From NCBI GenBank assembly GCA_900752545.1, contig CAADVS010000088.1, positions 1 through 52,010 of the forward strand: a DNA stretch of 52,010 nt, in the 5' to 3' direction. The first letter of the stretch is position 1, and each line of letters begins with the position of its first letter. This DNA is from an uncultured Collinsella sp. GTDB taxonomy: Bacteria > Actinomycetota > Coriobacteriia > Coriobacteriales > Coriobacteriaceae. Shown piece by piece: positions 42,626 through 51,810 of this stretch. Below the pieces are notes generated by a model. The model was not told the origin of the DNA and searched no databases. It worked only from the letters and a program-made list of their open reading frames with translations. A program made the translations under genes and the position numbers.

Positions 42626-45600
42626 CTAGCGCTTACGGATACCCCAGACCAGGGCTCCAACGCCGGCCATGGCGATGACGAATGCCATGAGCAGTGCAGC
42701 GACCTGCTGGTCACCCGTGGTGGGCAGGAAACCCTTGACCGTCTTGACGATGTTCGTCACGGTCTTGGGCGTGCCGGGATCGGGCGTCGGCACGGACGTC
42801 TCGGGCTTCTTGTACGTGTTGTTGAACACGATGCCCTCGACGCTCTTGTCGCCCTTGGTAAAGGTGACGCCCGCCTTGAGGTTGCCCTCGCCGTCGTCGA
42901 CCACGTTGACGGTCGCGGTAAAGACGGACTTGTCGTAGGTCATACCGGCCTCGTCGCCCTTGACCTCGCTGATGGTGTAAACGCGCGTACCGGGCTCGTC
43001 GTACTCAAACTTGTCGAAGTTGATCTTACCGTCGGCATCGTTGGTGACGGCGGCCTCGATGCCCTCGCCAACGAGCTTAAAGCTAAACTCGTCCTTCTTG
43101 AGCTCGCGTCCCTCGAGCACCTTGATGGCGCCGATGGAGACCTGAGTGGGCATGGCGTGATACTTGTTGGTAAAGCCAGCCGACTCGGTGGTTCCCTCGA
43201 GCTTGTGCGTCGCGGTCAGCATGCCTTCGCCGTTGTCGGAAACGGTGGTCACGACGGTGTAGGTCGTGCCGTCATAGGTGACGCCCTTGTACAGGCCGAG
43301 CGCGTTGGGGCAAGCCTCGCGCAGCGTGTACGTGTGCGTACCGGGCGCCTCGTAGCGGATCGGGCTCAACGTCACAGTGCCGTTGGCGTCGTTGGTGCCG
43401 CTCGCGACAGCTACGCCGTCCTCGAGCAGCTCAAACGTGAACTCGCCGGCTGCAAGGTCGCGTCCGGTCAGACGCTTGACCGTCTTGACCTGATCGGTCA
43501 CGGACGAATCGGTAGGCGTCACGCTGTAGGTGTTGGCGAACGTGAAGGCAGCACCGTCGTCGCCTTCGTGCACGACACTCAGGTGTCCGGCACCGTCGTC
43601 AGTCACGGTGTAGGAAACCTTGCGCGTAGCGTTGGCATCGTTGGTCACGCCAGGGGCGCTGCCGGTCTCGGTCACCGTATAGGCAAAGGTGTGCGAGCGC
43701 GGAGCGGTGGGGGCCGCAGGCTCGGACTCGTCGACATTGGCGTCAGCGGCGGGGTCGGCCTCTTCAGCCTCTGCCTCGTCGGCCTCGGCCTCGTCAGCTT
43801 CGTCTGCCTCGACCTTATCGGTCGTATCGTCCGTCACGCACAGAGCGCGGTTGAGGTCCTCGAGCGTAAAGTGGATCTTGCCAAAGTCCACGTTACCGGC
43901 TGCGTCGTTGGTTACGGTCGTGCGCTCGGGCATCGGGGCACCTGCCTCGTCGGCGGTCACGGTAAAGGTGAACTTACCCGTGATGTCGGCCGGGGTCAGG
44001 CCCTCGGCAACCTGGAGCTTCTTAGTACCGGTGAGCGCGGCATCCACGGCGTCGGCGCCGTAGACGTTCTCGAACAAGGGCTCGACGCCGCCGTAGTCGA
44101 CCGCCGCCGCCAGGGTACCGTCACCGTTGTCGACGACGATAACCTTAAAGCCAAAGCTCCACGTTGTAGCGGAAACGCCATTCGGCAGCCCGAATAAATC
44201 TTCGTAGGCCGTGTAGTTAATGGTCCAGGCAAGCTTGCCGTCCTTATCGGTACGATAAGCAAGCCCAGCAGCCTCAAGATTAGCAAGCATCTTGGTGTCG
44301 TAGTGCAGCGTATCAAAGCTCACGTGCCCGCCGATATTGGGCTTGAGGTTTTCGTATGCCACAAGCTCACCCTGATAGGCGATGCCGAACCAGAACTCGC
44401 CGTCGGCCATCGGGCGACCGGTCAGAGTCTTGGTGGCAACGACCTGAGCAGCGGTGCCACCAGGCGTGTTGGTCGTAGCGCTGTAACTGTTGTGGAACGG
44501 CACCAGGGCCTTCTCGACCTTGTTCTCGCCACTCTTGTGGACCGTCTCATGCGTGCCCTCGGGACCGCCGGAAACGGTCGTCGTGGCGGTGAGCGTACCG
44601 GCGGTGTCGTCGGCGATGGCGATCGTCACGGTGCGCGCAGCGTCGTCGTAGGTGTAACCGGGCTGGCCGTCGTTCTTTTCGGCCACGGTGTACTTGAAGG
44701 TCTTGCCGGCGTCAGCCTGCGTAAATTTAACCTCATGGCCCGCCAGGATGTCAATCTGACCGACCGTTCCCTCTATCGTTGCAGGGGACTCGAAGTTGTT
44801 GGCCCCGGGAAGCAGGCCAAGTGCGCGAGCCGAATCATCGTCGGCGGGCGTCACGGTAAAGGTGAACTGCCCCTCGGTCATGGGACGTCCGTAGAGGGTC
44901 TTGCTGAGCTTGAGGCCGCCGGCCGCGGCGTAATCGAGCTCAGTGCGGTACGTGTTGGTAAAGCGTCCGTTTTCCTTCTTGGTGACGTTTGCGGTCAGGT
45001 TGCCATCGCTGTCCTCGGTCACGGTCACTTCGGCGGTTGCGACATGCGCGTCATACGTCATACCGACCGTGCTGCCCGCGTTCTCGCGAATCTCGTACTT
45101 ATAGGTTCCGGCGGCAGCGTAGTGAATCTTGCCGAACTTGATGGCGGCAATGCCGTCCTTCGCGTCCTTCTTGCTCACGGTTACGGTTGCGGGATCGGGC
45201 AGTGGGGCGTCTTCGGGGGCGGTGATGGTAAAGCTGAACTCGTCCCCATCCGTCCAGTCGCGGCCGCTGATGACCTTGCCCAGGTCAAAGTCGAGCTCCG
45301 CATCGAGCGGGGCCACGCTGTAGGTGTTCTTGAAAGTCGCAGCCGTGGCGTCCTTCAGGACATGCTCGGCCTTGAGGGTGCCGTCGCCGTTGTCCGTGAT
45401 GGTGGTCTCGATGGTGTACTTGGCGTCACTGTAGGTGATGCCCTTGCTGGTGGTTCCGCCCTTGATCTCGCGCAGCGTGTAGGCGTGCTTGCCGGCCTCG
45501 GTGTACTTCACGGCGTTCATCGTGATCTTGCCATCGGCGGCATTGGTGCCGGTGGCGACGACCTTGGCGTCCTCGTCCTCGCCCTCGACGAGCTCGAAGG

Positions 45601-48600
45601 AGAACTCGCCTTCCTTGAGATCGCGCCCGGTCAGGACCTTGGTCGCCGTGATCTGATCAGTAACACTGAAGCTCTTGGGGGTTACGGTGTAGGCGTTCTC
45701 GAAGGTCGCCTTGTCAACATTCTGCAGCTTGTGCTCCACGCTGAGGGTGCCATCGTTGTTATCCTTGACGGTGGTCACAATAGTGTACTCAGCGGTGCTG
45801 TAAGTAATGCCATTTTCGGTGGTGCCGGCCTTGGTCTCGCGCAGTATGTAGGTGTGCTCGCCAGCCGCAGTGTAGGTGACAGGATCCATTACGATCTTGC
45901 CGTCGGCATTGTTGGTACCGGTGGCGACCACGTTATTGCCCTCGACGAGCTCGAAACGGAACTCGCCAGCCTTGAGGTCGCGCCCGTCCAGGACCTTGTC
46001 CGCGGTGATCAGGTCGGTGACGCTGGAGCTCTTGGGGGTCACGTTGTAGGAGTTCTTGAACTCGGCAACCTTGACGTCCTTCAGAACATGCGTGGCACTG
46101 AGCGTACCGTCGCCGTTATCGGTGATGGTCGTCACGATGGTGAACTTGGCATCACTGTAGGTGACGCCCTTGCTGGTGGTTCCGCCGTTAACCTCGCGCA
46201 GCGTGTAGGTGTGCGTTCCAGCCTTGTCGTACTTCACGGGGCTCATCGTAATCGTGCCGTCGGCGGCGTTCTTGCCGGTGGCAACGACCTTGGCGTCCTT
46301 GCCCTCGCCCTCGACGAGCTCGAAGGAGAACTCGCCCTCAGTCATGTCGCGCCCGGTCAGGACCTTGGTCGCGGTGATCCGATCCTCGACAGGCTTCACG
46401 TTATAGGCATTGGTGAACGTAAATGCCACATCGCCGTCTGGCTTGTGGGATACTTTCAGATTGCCCTTGCCGTCATCAGTCACGGTGAAGGAAACCTCGC
46501 GCGACAGCTTGGCGTCGTTGGTCACGCCAGCGACCTCGCCGGACTCGGTCACGGTGTAGGTAAAGGTGTGCTCGCGCTTCTCGGGCTTCTCGCCCAGAGC
46601 CTTGTTAAGGTCGTCGAGCGTAAAGGTGATCTTGCCAAAGTCGACCTTGCCCTTGGCATCATTGGTCACGCTCGCGTTCGCGGGCATGGGTGCGCCCTCT
46701 TCACCGGTCACGGTAAAGGTGAACTTGCCGGCAATGTCAGCCGGGGTCAGGCCATCAGGAACCTGCAGATTCTTCTTGCCCACAAGCGATACCTCGACAG
46801 GCGCGGCAGTGTAGGAGTTCACAAACTCGTTGCCGGCGTCGCCGTAGACAGCCGTCGCCGTCAGGGTACCATCGCCGTTGTCGGCAACGGTCACATATGC
46901 GTCAATTGCCGCCGTGGTAGCGCTCACGCCCGCAGGCAGCTCGCCGGTCTGCTCGGCAGCAATGTAATGAATAGTCCACGTGGGCTTATCTGCGCTGGCG
47001 TCAAACAACGCCTTGTCTTCCTCGACAAGCTTGACAAGCGACTTGGTCGTGTACGTCAGCGGACCGAACTCAACCTTGCCACTCTTGTTGGTTGCGTTCA
47101 GCAGGACCTCGTCGTGCCCCGCGTAGCTCAACGTAAACTTGAATTCACCGTCGGCCATCAGGCGCCCCGTGAGCGTCTTGGTAGCCTCAAAAGTCAGCGG
47201 GGTTTCCGTCTTGGCGCTATAGGTGTTCGTGAACTTAGTCTCACCCGAGGTCTTTTCAACGTCAGCCTTAAGCTCGCCCTTGGCGTTAACCGTCACAGTC
47301 ACCTTGAACGTGACAACGTTCTTGCTGTAGGTAATGCCACCGGCGTCGCCCTTGACCTCGCGGACCTCATAGGTGTACTCGCCCGGCTCGACATAAGTAA
47401 TCTTGCCAAAGTTAATGGCTGCCTTGCCCTTGTCGAGATCGGCATTGGTCACAGTTACGGTCGCGGGGTCGGGCATCGGGGCATTGTTGTCGGACGTCGC
47501 GGAGAGCTCAAACTCAAACGCATCCGTATCCGCCCACTTGCGGCCCTCGAGCACCTTGGTCAGACCAAAGTCAGTCTTGGTATCCACCGTTGTCGGCTTG
47601 GTTGCAAGGCTAAAGATAATCTTGCCGTTGTTGCCCAGGTGCGAATGCACGTGCGTGGAAGTCGCAACGGAGGAAAGGTCATTCCACCTGGGGTTAAGCA
47701 CGTCGCGCGCGGTCTCGGTCTTGTTGCCGTTCGCCTCCACATCGTCCTTGGTGGTATGCAGCTGGTCGATATAGGCCAAGCGCGCGGTTCCCTTATTAAA
47801 GGACCAATAGCCGTCATCTTTGACCAGAGCGCCGTCGTAGTTGGCGATCTCGTGCCCCTCAAACTCCACAACGGCATAGTCGTCCTTCGGCTTGCCGTTT
47901 GCGCCCATCGCCACAAACTCGTCCTTGTAGTAATAGACGTCGTTGCCCTGCGGCTTTACCGTCGCGCGCTGGGTGCATTCCTTGTCCGTGTAGATAGGCG
48001 TGATTTTTTGGAAGTAATAGTAGCTGTTGGTATCGGCGGGCTCAAACTCGGCGACAACATCGCCCAGCTCGCCGCCCGACCACTTGTTGGCTAGGAAGTA
48101 GACCGTCTGGTTGTCGGCACCCTTATGTTTCTCGATATACTTCTTGAGTCCGTCATCGGGCGTAAACAGGTTGTTACGCGCGGCGTCCTTGACGCTCGAG
48201 GTGTATTTAATCTGAATAGGCTTGATGTCATTGAGCGACGTGCGCTCAAAGATCCCGTTTTCCATGTCCACGTGATAGCGGATCAGCGGAATCAGCGATG
48301 CGGGAATCTTGACCGTCACGATATCGCCCTGCTGCGCATTGGCAGAGCGCTCGACGGTGATGACCAGGTCCTTGGCCACGCCCGAAAACTCGTACGTGTC
48401 CGTATTGCCCTTGGTTGTCTTGGTCACTTCATCAAAGGGGACGCCATTAATCTGAGCGCTGACAAACGTATCGACCTGCATAAAGTCGCCCAGCTCATCA
48501 CTAAAGGTGATGTAGCCGGACTTGCTCTCGTCGTAACCATCCTCGATCTGAGTGGGAGAACCCTTGCCCGAGGTGATAGAGCTCGAGATATCATCAAACA

Positions 48601-49660
48601 CCTTCTTGAGCTCATCGGCATTCGACGCAGCCTTGTAGAAGTCGGAATTCTCGGTGCGCTTACCAAGACTATTGGTTGTGTAGGACGTGGCGTTTGGATA
48701 GTTACTCGACACGGCGTGCATGAACTTGTTTTCGTTGCTCGTCCAGTAGTTCGTAGGATCGGCAGCGGGATTCGCGTCATCAAAGATGCCGATGGTGTAG
48801 ACCGTAGCGCCTTTCTCCTTCATTTTCTTGGCCGCGGCTATGGCATTGTTGGCAACCGTAGAGTTGAATTCACTGAAGTCTGTGGGCGTGCCATCCGTAA
48901 AGAACACGACTACCTTCTGGGCATCCTCGCGGCCTGACATGCCGCGAGCAAGCTCAAGGCCGTAATCAGCCTGCGTGGCGCCGGCGGGCTTGATAGAGCC
49001 GACCGTATCCTTAAGTTCCGTCGCATCGCTACCGACACACGGCGTCAGACTCTTCATAACCTGCGAATAGTTGTAATCGTCGTACGTAAATCCCTGATAT
49101 TCGCGATACATATCGTTGCCGATCTCGTTGCTCTTTGCACCCGCGAATTTAACGATGGCAACCTGATGCTGCTTGGAATCATCTTCGATCTTTGCATTCT
49201 GCTCGGCAATAGCGTCGATAAAGGAACTGGCAGCGTTCTTAAGTGCGGTGATGCGTTTGATCTGATCATTGCCGCCCATGCTCTTATCCATCGAGCCGGA
49301 GGCATCAAGCACCATCACGATATCGAGCGGTTTAGTGACCAGCGACGTTGTGTCAGAAGTCGAAGACATCGTGGAGAGCGTCGTCACAAAGTCGGACTTT
49401 TCGTCCTCTGTGGGCTCGACCGTCTTGTCCGTCCAGATTCGGCCTACATAACGTGTCGTCTGGTCCTGCTCGCCGCCCGACGCCCAGTATTGCCAGCGGC
49501 CGGTAGTGTCGGGGTCGACTATCTTTTTGCTCGCCGTCGGTCCGTCCATTCCTGTGCTGGACCTGGCGTTGGCCTCGGGCAGCATGGCAAATGCTGCAGC
49601 CGGCAACACCAGCACCACGGCCAGTATCACCGCCAAGAGACCCCTCGTGTACTTACTCAT
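42626..49660 (-). CDS. Giant LPXTG surface protein: VWA domain plus ~12 Spy0128/FctA-like pilin repeats
   Basis: 2344 aa. Signal peptide (1-33), VWA domain (about 112-365) with a full MIDAS (DASGS 119-123, T229, D256 in FTDGT), a connecting region (365-690) and then about 12 domains of 110-170 aa (690-2280). Each opens with a K-x-L-x-G-R-like strand and closes with F-x-N-x-Y; the Lys and Asn match the isopeptide pair of Spy0128-type pilins, with a Glu in the YxLRE strand. The sortase signal is LPTTG (2312-2316), a TM and RKR. It is the tip-like or fibre adhesin of a pilus or a stand-alone stalked adhesin. No sortase or other pilin gene is adjacent. RBS GGGAG. Flanked on both sides by elements A and B. 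Confidence 0.93.
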   Translation of the reverse strand: MSKYTRGLLAVILAVVLVLPAAAFAMLPEANARSSTGMDGPTASKKIVDPDTTGRWQYWASGGEQDQTTRYVGRIWTDKTVEPTEDEKSDFVTTLSTMSSTSDTTSLVTKPLDIVMVLDASGSMDKSMGGNDQIKRITALKNAASSFIDAIAEQNAKIEDDSKQHQVAIVKFAGAKSNEIGNDMYREYQGFTYDDYNYSQVMKSLTPCVGSDATELKDTVGSIKPAGATQADYGLELARGMSGREDAQKVVVFFTDGTPTDFSEFNSTVANNAIAAAKKMKEKGATVYTIGIFDDANPAADPTNYWTSNENKFMHAVSSNYPNATSYTTNSLGKRTENSDFYKAASNADELKKVFDDISSSITSGKGSPTQIEDGYDESKSGYITFSDELGDFMQVDTFVSAQINGVPFDEVTKTTKGNTDTYEFSGVAKDLVITVERSANAQQGDIVTVKIPASLIPLIRYHVDMENGIFERTSLNDIKPIQIKYTSSVKDAARNNLFTPDDGLKKYIEKHKGADNQTVYFLANKWSGGELGDVVAEFEPADTNSYYYFQKITPIYTDKECTQRATVKPQGNDVYYYKDEFVAMGANGKPKDDYAVVEFEGHEIANYDGALVKDDGYWSFNKGTARLAYIDQLHTTKDDVEANGNKTETARDVLNPRWNDLSSVATSTHVHSHLGNNGKIIFSLATKPTTVDTKTDFGLTKVLEGRKWADTDAFEFELSATSDNNAPMPDPATVTVTNADLDKGKAAINFGKITYVEPGEYTYEVREVKGDAGGITYSKNVVTFKVTVTVNAKGELKADVEKTSGETKFTNTYSAKTETPLTFEATKTLTGRLMADGEFKFTLSYAGHDEVLLNATNKSGKVEFGPLTYTTKSLVKLVEEDKALFDASADKPTWTIHYIAAEQTGELPAGVSATTAAIDAYVTVADNGDGTLTATAVYGDAGNEFVNSYTAAPVEVSLVGKKNLQVPDGLTPADIAGKFTFTVTGEEGAPMPANASVTNDAKGKVDFGKITFTLDDLNKALGEKPEKREHTFTYTVTESGEVAGVTNDAKLSREVSFTVTDDGKGNLKVSHKPDGDVAFTFTNAYNVKPVEDRITATKVLTGRDMTEGEFSFELVEGEGKDAKVVATGKNAADGTITMSPVKYDKAGTHTYTLREVNGGTTSKGVTYSDAKFTIVTTITDNGDGTLSATHVLKDVKVAEFKNSYNVTPKSSSVTDLITADKVLDGRDLKAGEFRFELVEGNNVVATGTNNADGKIVMDPVTYTAAGEHTYILRETKAGTTENGITYSTAEYTIVTTVKDNNDGTLSVEHKLQNVDKATFENAYTVTPKSFSVTDQITATKVLTGRDLKEGEFSFELVEGEDEDAKVVATGTNAADGKITMNAVKYTEAGKHAYTLREIKGGTTSKGITYSDAKYTIETTITDNGDGTLKAEHVLKDATAATFKNTYSVAPLDAELDFDLGKVISGRDWTDGDEFSFTITAPEDAPLPDPATVTVSKKDAKDGIAAIKFGKIHYAAAGTYKYEIRENAGSTVGMTYDAHVATAEVTVTEDSDGNLTANVTKKENGRFTNTYRTELDYAAAGGLKLSKTLYGRPMTEGQFTFTVTPADDDSARALGLLPGANNFESPATIEGTVGQIDILAGHEVKFTQADAGKTFKYTVAEKNDGQPGYTYDDAARTVTIAIADDTAGTLTATTTVSGGPEGTHETVHKSGENKVEKALVPFHNSYSATTNTPGGTAAQVVATKTLTGRPMADGEFWFGIAYQGELVAYENLKPNIGGHVSFDTLHYDTKMLANLEAAGLAYRTDKDGKLAWTINYTAYEDLFGLPNGVSATTWSFGFKVIVVDNGDGTLAAAVDYGGVEPLFENVYGADAVDAALTGTKKLQVAEGLTPADITGKFTFTVTADEAGAPMPERTTVTNDAAGNVDFGKIHFTLEDLNRALCVTDDTTDKVEADEADEAEADEAEAEEADPAADANVDESEPAAPTAPRSHTFAYTVTETGSAPGVTNDANATRKVSYTVTDDGAGHLSVVHEGDDGAAFTFANTYSVTPTDSSVTDQVKTVKRLTGRDLAAGEFTFELLEDGVAVASGTNDANGTVTLSPIRYEAPGTHTYTLREACPNALGLYKGVTYDGTTYTVVTTVSDNGEGMLTATHKLEGTTESAGFTNKYHAMPTQVSIGAIKVLEGRELKKDEFSFKLVGEGIEAAVTNDADGKINFDKFEYDEPGTRVYTISEVKGDEAGMTYDKSVFTATVNVVDDGEGNLKAGVTFTKGDKSVEGIVFNNTYKKPETSVPTPDPGTPKTVTNIVKTVKGFLPTTGDQQVAALLMAFVIAMAGVGALVWGIRKR
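42830..47575. repeat. Tandem array of ~12 pilin-domain repeats
   Basis: Domain starts (KxLxGR codons) fall near 47560, 47190, 46790, 46375, 46010, 45650, 45290, 44920, 44430, 44030, 43480 and 43140. Units 4-6 are nearly identical with a ~360-bp period, and the pair of units 2-3 resembles 9-10, showing local and block duplication. Unit 10 carries a Glu/Asp/Ala-rich insertion. Copy number is likely to vary by recombination. Confidence 0.8.
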
Positions 49661-49761
49661 CGCGTCTCCCTTCTCGCGGTCTCAGACCTTGCAACAGCCT
49701 AAAGTTACGAAATGAGACACAATTTGGGCAGGTGACACATGTTCCAGATTCTGTTTTGGGC

Positions 49762-49779
49762 GTGAGACAAATGTCTCAC
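49762..49779. promoter_or_regulatory. 18-bp palindrome upstream of the giant gene
   Basis: GTGAGACAAATGTCTCAC with 8-bp arms; a further TGAGACA half-site overlaps at 49786 and TGAGACAC lies at 49713. Spaced half-sites suggest an operator for a dimeric regulator of the surface protein gene (inference). The rest of 49661-50367 holds elements B and A and the echF hairpin. Confidence 0.45.
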
Positions 49780-49886
49780 CAAAGTTGAGACACGGCGTTT
49801 TCGCAGGAAAACGGGTGCGACTCGGAGCCATCAGGCAAAAATGATCCGCTTTCCTCCGTCCCCAAAGGGGGCAGTCGATGGCGCTC

Positions 49887-50046
49887 GCCACGAAACCGGC
49901 CCGTCTACTACGTTTGACCCGATACCCCTGACCATAGCCGCGTTTCATGAAAAACCGCGGGCAATTTACCTGCGGTTTTGTTTTTGCGTTGTTCGCCATG
50001 GTTGAGGGTAGCAGCCTAAACGTAGTAGATGGGCCCATTTCGTGGC
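49887..50046. repeat. Palindromic element B, right copy (160 bp)
   Basis: Inverted ends at 49887-49915 and 50018-50046, same 160-bp length, same orientation and same core as the copy at 42329; the inner TACCTGCGGTTTT hairpin is conserved with a few changes. The preceding TTTCCTCCGTCCCC string is also shared with the left flank. Confidence 0.8.
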
Positions 50047-50140
50047 AAACGGGTCACGTGGCAGCCCTCGCAAGGCCAAAATGACCCGTTTTCCTCCGTC
50101 CCCGGGAGATCAAGGGCTGTTACGGATATGGTGCCATTTC

Positions 50141-50292
50141 AAAACTATGCCGGATTACGGGGCTAAAGTCGGGACCCTCATCCATACCCTCATTTTTTGA
50201 AAAATGGCAGGCTATCTACCTGCGGTTTTGTTTTTGCGATTTTCGGTATGGCCGAGGGTCCGCTATCCAGCCCCGTAATCCGGCATAGTTTT
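50141..50292. repeat. Palindromic element A, right copy (152 bp)
   Basis: Ends AAAACTATGCCGG / CCGGCATAGTTTT at 50141 and 50292, same 152-bp length as the copy at 42084. Here the inner hairpin is partly decayed, while the outer arms remain. Confidence 0.8.
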
Positions 50293-50325
50293 GTTCGTGG
50301 CGGCCCAACCGCGCGTTTAAGCGCG

Positions 50326-50357
50326 GGGCCGGTGGGGCATTTTTGCCCCACCGGCCC
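50326..50357 (-). terminator. Hairpin terminator of the hydrogenase operon
   Basis: GGGCCGGTGGGGCA / TGCCCCACCGGCCC, a 14-bp stem with TTTT loop, directly after the echF stop at 50368. There is no T-run after the stem on the minus strand. Confidence 0.6.
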
Positions 50358-50367
50358 TATTCCAGCT

Positions 50368-50709
50368 CTATTCCGGCTTGGTTTCTACCGTGGGAGTCTT
50401 ATCCGCCGCAACTGGAGCACGGGCGGTGTCCATAGTCAGGCAATGTTTGGGACAGCTTTCGATGCACTCGCCGCACACCACGCAGGCGTACGGGTCGATC
50501 GACCACGTTCCGCCCTTGCGATCGACCGCGAGCGCGCCCGCCGGGCAGCGGCGCGCGCACATGCCGCAGCAAATGCACACGTCCATGTCGTTAACGATAT
50601 GTCCGCGCAGGCGCTCGGGTGCCGCGAGCTTCTCCTGCGGATAGCACACCGTGACCGGCTGCTTGACCATAGAGCCCAAGGCCGTCTTGGCAAATGTCAG
50701 TAAACTCAT
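50368..50709 (-). CDS. echF: Ech-type hydrogenase ferredoxin subunit
   Basis: 113 aa. Two [4Fe-4S] motifs CICCGMCARRCP and CVVCGECIESCP in an NuoI/HycF/EchF-like protein with the N-terminal MVKQPVTVCYP segment near the cluster-bearing part. It passes electrons from ferredoxin to the membrane-bound [NiFe] hydrogenase. It is the last gene of the operon, 7 nt after echE, and a hairpin follows. The C-terminal tail (about 90-113, Ala/Pro/Thr-rich) is longer than usual. Confidence 0.85.
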   Translation of the reverse strand: MSLLTFAKTALGSMVKQPVTVCYPQEKLAAPERLRGHIVNDMDVCICCGMCARRCPAGALAVDRKGGTWSIDPYACVVCGECIESCPKHCLTMDTARAPVAADKTPTVETKPE

Positions 50710-50716
50710 GCCGCAC

Positions 50717-51805
50717 CTACCTTTCCGTGCAGCTAATGCAGGGGTCGATGGTCAGGATAATCATGGGCACGTTGGCAAGGAGCACGCCCTGCAGCGCATG
50801 CGTCAGACCCGCCAGATTTTGCGACGTCGGCGTGCGTACGCGGAAACGGTCCAGATTCTTGGTGCCGTTGCCGCGCACATAGTAATACGCCTCGCCGCGC
50901 GGTTGCTCAATCACAACCTCGCCGCGTGCGCCGTCGGCCGGCGTAAGCTTGGTGCGCCCGCCGATCCCGTCGTGCGGAATCTTGCCCACAAGCTCCTTAA
51001 TGATATCCATGGCCTGCGTGACCTCGGCACAACGCACCTGGCAGCGGGCATAGCAGTCGCCATCGGTAGCAACGATGGGCTCGAACGCAGCCAGGTCCGC
51101 ATAGGCACCGTCGCCGAACATGCGCACGTCGTAGTCCGCGCCCGAGGCGCGTCCGAACGGACCGACCATCGAAAGCTCCAGCGCGTCTTTCTTGCTGATC
51201 ACGCCCACGCCATGCAGGCGCTCGCCGCAGCTGTCGTCATCCAAAAACGTATGCACCAGGGCCTCGTAGTCGGGACGCATGGCGTCAAGCGTCTGGACAA
51301 TACCCGCCAGCTCGGAGTCCCCGATATCGTGCTTAAGACCGCCGATCTCGTTAATCGACAGAATCACGCGGCCGCCGCAAGTGCTCTCAAAAATCTTGAG
51401 AATCTGCTCGCGCAGGGTCCACGAACGATAGAACAGTGCCTCGAAGCCAAAGGCATCGGCGAGCAGGCCCAGCCACAGCAGATGAGAGTGGATGCGCGAA
51501 AGCTCGTGCAAAATGGTGCGGATATACTGCACGCGGCCGGGCACCTCGATGTCGAGCATGCGCTCGCAGGCGCTGGCATAGCCGCAGCTGTGGCCCACGG
51601 CGCAGATGCCGCAGATGCGCTCGGCGATGTAGCCAAACTGGTGCATGTCGCGCTTTTCGGTGAGCTTCTCGAGTCCGCGGTGCACAAAGCCGATCTGTGG
51701 AATTGCCTCGATGACGCGGTCATCCTCGATCACCAGATCCAGATGAAGCGGCTCGGGCAGCACCGGGTGCTGCGGGCCAAACGGAATAACGGAGCGATGT
51801 GCCAT
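50717..51805 (-). CDS. echE: [NiFe] hydrogenase large subunit, Ech/Hyc-3 type
   Basis: 362 aa. The catalytic Ni-Fe ligands are complete: RICGICAVGH (C65, C68) and DPCISCTER (C356, C359) at the extreme C-terminus. The C-terminus ends right after the second motif, so no maturation peptide remains, as seen in Ech-type enzymes. It resembles NuoD (PFGPQHPVLPEPLHL; HRGLEKLTEKRD). It reduces protons with electrons from ferredoxin and drives ion pumping by membrane subunits that lie beyond the window. RBS GGAGG sits at the end of the upstream gene; the gap is 5 nt. Confidence 0.92.
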   Translation of the reverse strand: MAHRSVIPFGPQHPVLPEPLHLDLVIEDDRVIEAIPQIGFVHRGLEKLTEKRDMHQFGYIAERICGICAVGHSCGYASACERMLDIEVPGRVQYIRTILHELSRIHSHLLWLGLLADAFGFEALFYRSWTLREQILKIFESTCGGRVILSINEIGGLKHDIGDSELAGIVQTLDAMRPDYEALVHTFLDDDSCGERLHGVGVISKKDALELSMVGPFGRASGADYDVRMFGDGAYADLAAFEPIVATDGDCYARCQVRCAEVTQAMDIIKELVGKIPHDGIGGRTKLTPADGARGEVVIEQPRGEAYYYVRGNGTKNLDRFRVRTPTSQNLAGLTHALQGVLLANVPMIILTIDPCISCTER

Positions 51806-51810
51806 GGACC

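Noticed and set aside
44303..48094. A 1263-codon open frame on the plus strand
   Set aside because: Antisense of the repeat region of the giant surface protein; the Val/Gly/His-rich repeats mirror the repeats of the true gene.
42084..50292. A composite transposon carrying the giant gene
   Set aside because: The flanking elements are short hairpins with no transposase, so they cannot by themselves make a composite transposon; recombination between direct copies is kept as the milder reading.
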